39,563 nucleotides of DNA from Nitrospirota bacterium (GTDB taxonomy: Bacteria > Nitrospirota > Leptospirillia > Leptospirillales > Leptospirillaceae): positions 6,262 to 45,824 of the forward strand of contig DAHVAL010000015.1 in NCBI GenBank assembly GCA_027314645.1. Reading direction: 5' to 3'. The notes beneath the pieces are model-generated. The model was given only the letters and a program-made list of their open reading frames with translations, had not been told where the DNA came from and made no database searches. Positions 35,289-39,563 of this stretch are shown here, piece by piece. How positions within the stretch are numbered: the stretch's first letter is position 1; each line of letters begins with the position of its first letter. Position numbers and translations under genes: made by a program.

Positions 35289-37661
35289 TCATTTGGAAAA
35301 AGGCCATCTGAAACCATCGATCTCCGGAAGGTCTTGGCCCGTCTCCTTGGCATAGAGAAGATGGCGCGTGATCTCTCCTTTGAGCCAGTCCTTCACATGA
35401 CTTCCCCGAGATTGCAGTTTGGGTACTCTGTCGATGACATCGATGGCAAGGGAGAATCTATCGATTTGATTGTTGATGGCAAGTTGAAGCGGCGTGTTGA
35501 TGCTTCCTTGTTCCTTATACCCTCGGACGTGCAGGTTTTTGTGGTTGGTTCTCCGGTAGGCCAATTTGTGAATCAGCCATGGGTATCCGTGAAAGTTGAA
35601 GATGATCGGTTTATCCGTCGTATAGAGGGAATCGAAGTCGCGGTCGGAAAGTCCATGGGGATGCTCTGACTGCGGTACGAGCCGAAAGAGATCGACCACA
35701 TTGACAAATCTTAAGCGAAGATCGGGGAAATGCTCTCGGAGAAGAGCCGTTGCCGCAAGCGCCTCGGTCGTGACGATGTCTCCGGCTGCGCTCATGACGA
35801 CATCCGGGTCTTCTCCCTGATCGGTTGAGGCCCAATTCCACAGTCCGATCCCTTTTGTGCAGTGGATGATTGCCTCTTCGATCGGCAAAAACTGAAGGTG
35901 AGGTTGTTTGTCGGCGACGACGACATTGACATAGTCGGTGCTGCGGAGGCAGTGGTCCATCACACTGAGGAGGCAGTTCGCGTCGGGGGGCAGGTAAATG
36001 CGCACGACTTGGGGGCTCTTGTTCGTCACCACATCAAGGAATCCGGGGTCTTGGTGAGTGAATCCATTGTGGTCCTGACGCCACACGGTGGAACTCAAAA
36101 GAATATTCAGAGACGAGATGGGAGCTCTCCATGGGACTTCCGTGTGGGCTTTTTCAAGCCACTTTGCGTGTTGATTGACCATGGAATCGATAATATGGGC
36201 GAAGGCCTCGTAAGTGTTGATCAATCCATGACGCCCAGTCAAGAGGTATCCTTCGAGCCATCCCTCCAGGGTATGCTCGCTCAGCATTTCCATGACCCGG
36301 CCATCCCTTGCCAGGTATCCGCCGTCATCGTCTTCCGGTTTGAGATCCGCCATCCAGGTCTTTCCACTCGCTTCATAAATTGCCTGCAGCCGGTTGGAGG
36401 CCGTTTCATCGGGTCCAAAGACGCGGAAATTTCCCGTATTTATTTTCATGACATCTCTGAGGAACTCTCCGAGAATGTACGTGTTTTGATCTTCCTGGGA
36501 ACCGGGGGAGGCAACATGCGAGGCATAGGTTCGAAAGTCAGGAAGATGGAGGGGAATCCGGAGGAGGCCCCCGTTAGCATGCAGATTGGCACTCATGCGT
36601 CTATTCCCTGTTGGCGCCAGGGCACGCAAATGAGGAAGCAGCGTTCCTTTTTCATCGAAAAGCTTTTCTGGGTGATATTGTCGTAACCAGTCCTCCAGAA
36701 GCTTCAAGTGGGTCGGATTCTGCGAAACGTCGGTTATCGGCACTTGGTGAGCTCTCCAGGACCCTTCGATCCGATGTCCGTCGACGTCCTTCGGGGCGGT
36801 CCAGCCTTTGGGGGTTCGAAGCACAATCATTGGCCAACGACCTCGTTCGGGATTCCCTGAGATTCGTGATTTTTTTTGGATGGTTCGGATCTCGCGGAGG
36901 CAGCGCTCCAACGTCCGAGCCATCAAGCCATGCATGGGGAGGGGATCGTGGCCTTCGACGAAATGCGGCGAATAGCCGTATCCCTCAAAAAGGGAGCGGA
37001 GCTCGTTTGAGGAAACCCTGGAGAGAACTGTCGGGTTGGCGATCTTGTACCCGTTTAAGTGAAGGATGGGCAGGACGGCTCCATCTCTCAGGGGATTCAG
37101 GAATTTGTTCGAATGCCAGGAGGTGGCGAGAGGGCCTGTTTCGGCTTCCCCGTCCCCCACGACCGCGACAACGAGAAGGTCCGGGTTGTCGAAGGCGGCC
37201 CCATAGGCGTGAGAGAGACTGTATCCCAGTTCGCCTCCCTCGTTGATCGAGCCTGGAGTTTCAGGTGTGCAGTGGCTTCCGACTCCTCCTGGATGGGAGA
37301 AAAAGCGGAACAAATTTTTGAGCCCCTCTTCATCCTGGCTGCGGTCATGATAGCGTTCTGAGTAAGTCCCTTCGAGGTAGGCATTGGCCAGCATGGCGGG
37401 GGCTCCATGCCCGGGGCCGCTGATGTAGAGGGCATTGAGATCGTGGGTTCGAATGAGCCGGTTCATATGGACCCAAATGAAATTCTGTCCTGGATCAGAT
37501 CCCCAATGGCCCAATAACCGTGGCTTGATGTGGGAGGGGGAAAGGGGATTTCGCAGGAGAGGGTTATCTTTCAAGTAAAGCATTCCGAGGGCCAGATAAT
37601 TTGCTGCTTTCCAGTAACTGTCGATCGCCTCTAATTCCTCTGAGTCGGGGTCTTTGGGCAT
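35289..37661 (-). CDS. xfp: Xylulose-5-phosphate/fructose-6-phosphate phosphoketolase
   Basis: 790 residues, the expected length. Thiamine-diphosphate enzyme signatures: G-H-W-G-S-D-P-G near 52, G-P-G-H-G-A-P-A near 82, S-H-P-G-G-V-G-S-H near 122 and G-D-G-E-A-E-T-G near 169 (TPP-Mg motif). The C-terminal half has [10 protein letters not shown] and the terminal W-P-F region. It splits xylulose-5-P or fructose-6-P with phosphate into acetyl-phosphate and a triose or tetrose phosphate. No acetate kinase or phosphotransacetylase gene is adjacent. GAGGAG precedes the ATG by 8 nt. The gene appears less GC-rich than its neighbours, possibly acquired. A leftward promoter and a large dyad lie upstream. 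Confidence 0.97.
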   Translation of the reverse strand: MPKDPDSEELEAIDSYWKAANYLALGMLYLKDNPLLRNPLSPSHIKPRLLGHWGSDPGQNFIWVHMNRLIRTHDLNALYISGPGHGAPAMLANAYLEGTYSERYHDRSQDEEGLKNLFRFFSHPGGVGSHCTPETPGSINEGGELGYSLSHAYGAAFDNPDLLVVAVVGDGEAETGPLATSWHSNKFLNPLRDGAVLPILHLNGYKIANPTVLSRVSSNELRSLFEGYGYSPHFVEGHDPLPMHGLMARTLERCLREIRTIQKKSRISGNPERGRWPMIVLRTPKGWTAPKDVDGHRIEGSWRAHQVPITDVSQNPTHLKLLEDWLRQYHPEKLFDEKGTLLPHLRALAPTGNRRMSANLHANGGLLRIPLHLPDFRTYASHVASPGSQEDQNTYILGEFLRDVMKINTGNFRVFGPDETASNRLQAIYEASGKTWMADLKPEDDDGGYLARDGRVMEMLSEHTLEGWLEGYLLTGRHGLINTYEAFAHIIDSMVNQHAKWLEKAHTEVPWRAPISSLNILLSSTVWRQDHNGFTHQDPGFLDVVTNKSPQVVRIYLPPDANCLLSVMDHCLRSTDYVNVVVADKQPHLQFLPIEEAIIHCTKGIGLWNWASTDQGEDPDVVMSAAGDIVTTEALAATALLREHFPDLRLRFVNVVDLFRLVPQSEHPHGLSDRDFDSLYTTDKPIIFNFHGYPWLIHKLAYRRTNHKNLHVRGYKEQGSINTPLQLAINNQIDRFSLAIDVIDRVPKLQSRGSHVKDWLKGEITRHLLYAKETGQDLPEIDGFRWPFSK

Positions 37662-37839
37662 GGGAGGATCTCCTCTGGTTGGATGAAACCGTGAAATGGC
37701 TCTTGTTCGAATCTACCCTAGGAATGGCGAAAAGGAAATCAAGGGAGAAGCCATTAAAAGTTGATGGAAATGAATCAAAATGGTCCTAATTCCTTGCTTG
37801 GCCTGGGACGAATTGTCCGATGGAATGAATATTTTTTCG

Positions 37840-37867
37840 CTTATAAGATAATTTTTTTCTTTTTCAA
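37840..37867 (-). promoter_or_regulatory. Sigma70-like promoter of xfp
   Basis: On the minus strand -35 TTGAAA (37862-37867), 16-nt spacer, -10 TATAAG (37840-37845). The leader to the xfp ATG would be about 170 nt. Confidence 0.5.
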
Positions 37868-37876
37868 ACCTCTCCC

Positions 37877-37904
37877 TTGACGAATTTTTTCCGCGCAATA
37901 CAAT
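37877..37904 (+). promoter_or_regulatory. Rightward promoter divergent from xfp
   Basis: -35 TTGACG (37877-37882), 16-nt spacer, -10 TACAAT (37899-37904); each box matches five of six consensus positions. No host gene is seen downstream of it before the IS21 element. Confidence 0.5.
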
Positions 37905-37930
37905 ATCGTTCGTTTTGAAATAACGATATT
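37902..37930. promoter_or_regulatory. Perfect 9-bp inverted repeat (operator-like)
   Basis: AATATCGTT (37902-37910) and AACGATATT (37922-37930) are exact inverse complements with an 11-nt spacer. The dyad overlaps the -10 and start region of the rightward promoter and lies about 35 bp upstream of the xfp -35 box, the classic position for an autoregulated divergent regulator. Confidence 0.6.
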
Positions 37931-38219
37931 TGAGTAAAAATTGGCGCATTGACTATGGGAGATTGCATGGGAAATGACTCATGGGAATTTTGGTGGGATT
38001 CTCGCGGACCTATTTCCTGAAAAATTCACCTCTTTCCAGTCTGGGACGGGATTTCTGAGAAAATGACAATATGCTGCAAGCCTTTTTTTTATCGATTTCA
38101 TTTGACTAGTCCCTTTTTCTCTCCTTTTCGTTATTCGGAAACCGTAGACTCTGAAGGTGATTGGAGTTTTGAAATAGGATGCTGCAAGCACTTTGGAAAA
38201 TCCGATGCATATTCTCCCC

Positions 38220-38353
38220 GATCGCGAACGGGGATTCTCCCTGAACGCGATCACTCATTCTCTTTGATGGCGAACGGGTAATTTCTCGATCGCGATCACC
38301 TGTTCTCTCCATCGCGAACAGGGATTCTCGCCATGGCGAACCCCCATTCCCAT
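38220..38353. repeat. Six tandem degenerate 22-23 bp units (IS21 terminal repeats)
   Basis: Units start at 38220, 38243, 38266, 38288, 38310 and 38332. The core is GCGAAC or GCGATC followed by about six bases and ATTCTC or a close variant. Units 1, 3, 5 and 6 have GCGAAC; units 2 and 4 have GCGATCAC, giving a partial pattern of about 45 bp. IS21 elements carry several such transposase-binding repeats at each end, usually two or three. Confidence 0.8.
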
Positions 38354-38441
38354 TGGCTTTCTCTCGGGTCGTTTCCCTCGCATGAACTCCGTATTCTTCT
38401 GATTGATGGTGCTCTGAGTCACCTAAATCTGGAGGGATGCG

Positions 38442-39563
38442 ATGTCAAACACGAGGTTGCCGATGAACCATGCCCGAGAGATTCTCCGACTTTCACGCGA
38501 GATGAAAATGTCGGGACGAGCCATTGCCAAGAGCCTGTCCCTGTCCACATCAACTATTTCCAAGTACCTCAATCAACTCGAGTCAGTTCCCTGGCCCTTG
38601 CCTGAACCGGGTTCCGAGGCGTTTCTGGCACAGGTTCTGGAGAAAAAGAAAGTTCCTGCACCGTCGGCCAGGATCCTCCCGGACTGGGCCCAGGTCCATC
38701 GGGAGCTCCAGAGCCACAAGGGTGTCACCCTCCTGCTCCTCTGGGAAGAGTACCGGGAGACAACCAGGGAGCGGGGATATTCCTACTCCCGTTTCTGCTT
38801 GCACTACGCCGCCTATGCCAAACGGCTGAAGCCGTCCTTCCGGAACACCTACCCACCGGGAGACCGGCTTTTCATCGACTACGCCGGCACCACCGTCCCG
38901 ATCCAGGATCCCAAAACAGGAGGCGTGGCGCTGGACGCCCAGATCTTCGTCGCCGTCCTGGGGTTCTCGAACTTCGTCTATTCCGAGGCCACCTCGAGTC
39001 AGGAGTTGTCCTGCTGGATCAGTTCCCATGTCCGCTGCTTCGCGTTCCTGGGAGGCGTTCCCGCCCTCCTGGTTCCGGACAATCTGAAGAGCGGGATCAC
39101 CACTCCCGATCTCTACGAGCCCCTCGCCAACGAGACCTACCGGGAGATGGCGGAGCACTACTCCGTGGCGATTTTTCCGGCGCGCGTCAAACGTCCCCGG
39201 GACAAGGCTCCCGCAGAACAGTCGGTCCTCCTGGTGACCCGCTGGATCCTGGCCCGCCTCAGAAAGAGACCCTTCTTCGACCTCTTCTCTTTGAACCAGG
39301 CGATCCGGCTTTTGTTGGACGAACTCAACCGCCGTCCCTTCAAGGGGAGCCGGACCGGGTCGAGACAGGAGCTGTTCCTGTCCCGGGAAAAGGACGCGCT
39401 TCAGCCGCTTCCCTCCACACGGTTTGAACTGGCCCGCTGGAAGAAGGCCAAGGTCCATCTCGACTACCACGTCGAGGTGGATCGTCATTTCTACTCCGTG
39501 CCCTACATCCTGATCCACCAGGAGGTCCGGATTCGCATCACCGAGACCGTCGTGGAGGTCTTC
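38442..39563 (+). CDS. istA: IS21-family transposase IstA (3' end outside window)
   Basis: 374 codons, open to the last base, so the gene is cut by the window. The N-terminal helix-turn-helix (about residues 15-45) has S-G-R-A-I-A-K-S-L-S-L-S-T-S-T-I-S-K-Y-L. The catalytic triad of the DDE core is D146 in L-F-I-D-Y-A-G, the IstA hallmark, D213 in P-D-N-L-K-S-G, and E259 in K-A-P-A-E-Q-S-V. The C-terminal beta-barrel region begins with D-Y-H-V-E-V-D-R-H-F-Y-S-V-P. GGAGG lies 7 nt before the ATG at 38442; an ATG at 38463 is a weaker alternative. It cuts and joins the element ends with the ATPase IstB. No frameshift is seen, so the element may be active. Confidence 0.95.
   Translation, partial: MSNTRLPMNHAREILRLSREMKMSGRAIAKSLSLSTSTISKYLNQLESVPWPLPEPGSEAFLAQVLEKKKVPAPSARILPDWAQVHRELQSHKGVTLLLLWEEYRETTRERGYSYSRFCLHYAAYAKRLKPSFRNTYPPGDRLFIDYAGTTVPIQDPKTGGVALDAQIFVAVLGFSNFVYSEATSSQELSCWISSHVRCFAFLGGVPALLVPDNLKSGITTPDLYEPLANETYREMAEHYSVAIFPARVKRPRDKAPAEQSVLLVTRWILARLRKRPFFDLFSLNQAIRLLLDELNRRPFKGSRTGSRQELFLSREKDALQPLPSTRFELARWKKAKVHLDYHVEVDRHFYSVPYILIHQEVRIRITETVVEVF

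Larger units (their letters stand above)
37662..38205. other. AT-rich regulatory intergenic region
   Basis: About 540 bp, clearly richer in A and T than the rest of the window, without a supported gene. It holds two divergent promoters and a 9-bp dyad (separate entries). It also contains two 11-bp direct repeats: ATGCTGCAAGC at 38071-38081 and 38179-38189, and GTTTTGAAATA at 37912-37922 and 38166-38176. Confidence 0.6.
38206..39563 (+). mobile_element. IS21-family insertion sequence, left end and istA (truncated by window end)
   Basis: Identified by the IstA transposase at 38442 and the array of short repeats before it, the usual layout of an IS21 left end. The exact boundary is not certain; TG at 38206 is a guess because IS21 ends begin with TG and half of a repeat unit (ATTCTCCCC) precedes the array. 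The istB helper gene and right end would lie beyond the window. Confidence 0.8.

Noticed and set aside
38583-39518. 311-codon leftward frame
   Set aside because: It is the reverse-strand shadow of istA, which has clear IS21 transposase motifs and an open frame to the window end.

Overview
The window looks like the chromosome of a GC-rich, Gram-negative chemolithoautotroph, most probably a Leptospirillum-type (Nitrospirota) acidophilic iron oxidiser. That placement rests on the combination of families seen here: a sulfide:quinone-oxidoreductase-like flavoprotein with DUF1641, FTR1 iron permease, DUF1207 outer-membrane protein, phosphoketolase and a split B12 methionine synthase. It is an inference from gene content, not a database match.

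Layout. 1-2.4 kb: end of a TPR protein, then a leftward iron-uptake operon (FTR1 permease, cupredoxin-like protein, MarR regulator) with a Fur-box-like site in front. 2.4-6.6 kb: rightward beta-CASP metallo-hydrolase and a three-domain AMP-ligase/ACP/acyltransferase. 6.7-9.6 kb: leftward GDP-mannose pair (manC, manB-like). 9.7-11.7 kb: small protein, Hsp20 and an SDR, all leftward. 11.8-13.6 kb: era-recO. 13.6-16.4 kb: three leftward envelope genes (beta-barrel-like, membrane protein, DUF1207). 16.6-21.3 kb: rightward rlmI-like, then typA, cyclophilin and a PhnP-like hydrolase. 21.3-26 kb: leftward thiC, a free-standing MetH reactivation-domain protein and truncated metH. 26-29.5 kb: a gene-poor stretch holding one PPP-family phosphatase and one possible tiny membrane protein. 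29.5-31.5 kb: SQR-like/DUF1641 operon with its own promoter, palindrome and terminator. 31.9-34.5 kb: MHS transporter coupled to lhgO. 34.5-37.7 kb: leftward 3-methyladenine glycosylase and phosphoketolase. 37.7 kb-end: AT-rich regulatory region followed by the left end and istA of an IS21-family element that runs off the window.

Most genes are ordinary core or accessory metabolism. The most interesting signals are regulatory. An intrinsic terminator sits 25 nt before the metH operon start codon, leaving no room for a promoter in between. The short typA leader has four mutually pairing segments, the last of which contains the Shine-Dalgarno sequence. Large perfect dyads lie at the SQR and phosphoketolase promoters, and the second overlaps a rightward promoter that now points only into the IS21 element. 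Also notable are an acyltransferase domain whose catalytic His is Phe, and a six-unit 22-23 bp array at the IS21 end.

No CRISPR array, tRNA or rRNA was seen. Start codons are read from Shine-Dalgarno context; TTG and GTG starts are common here.
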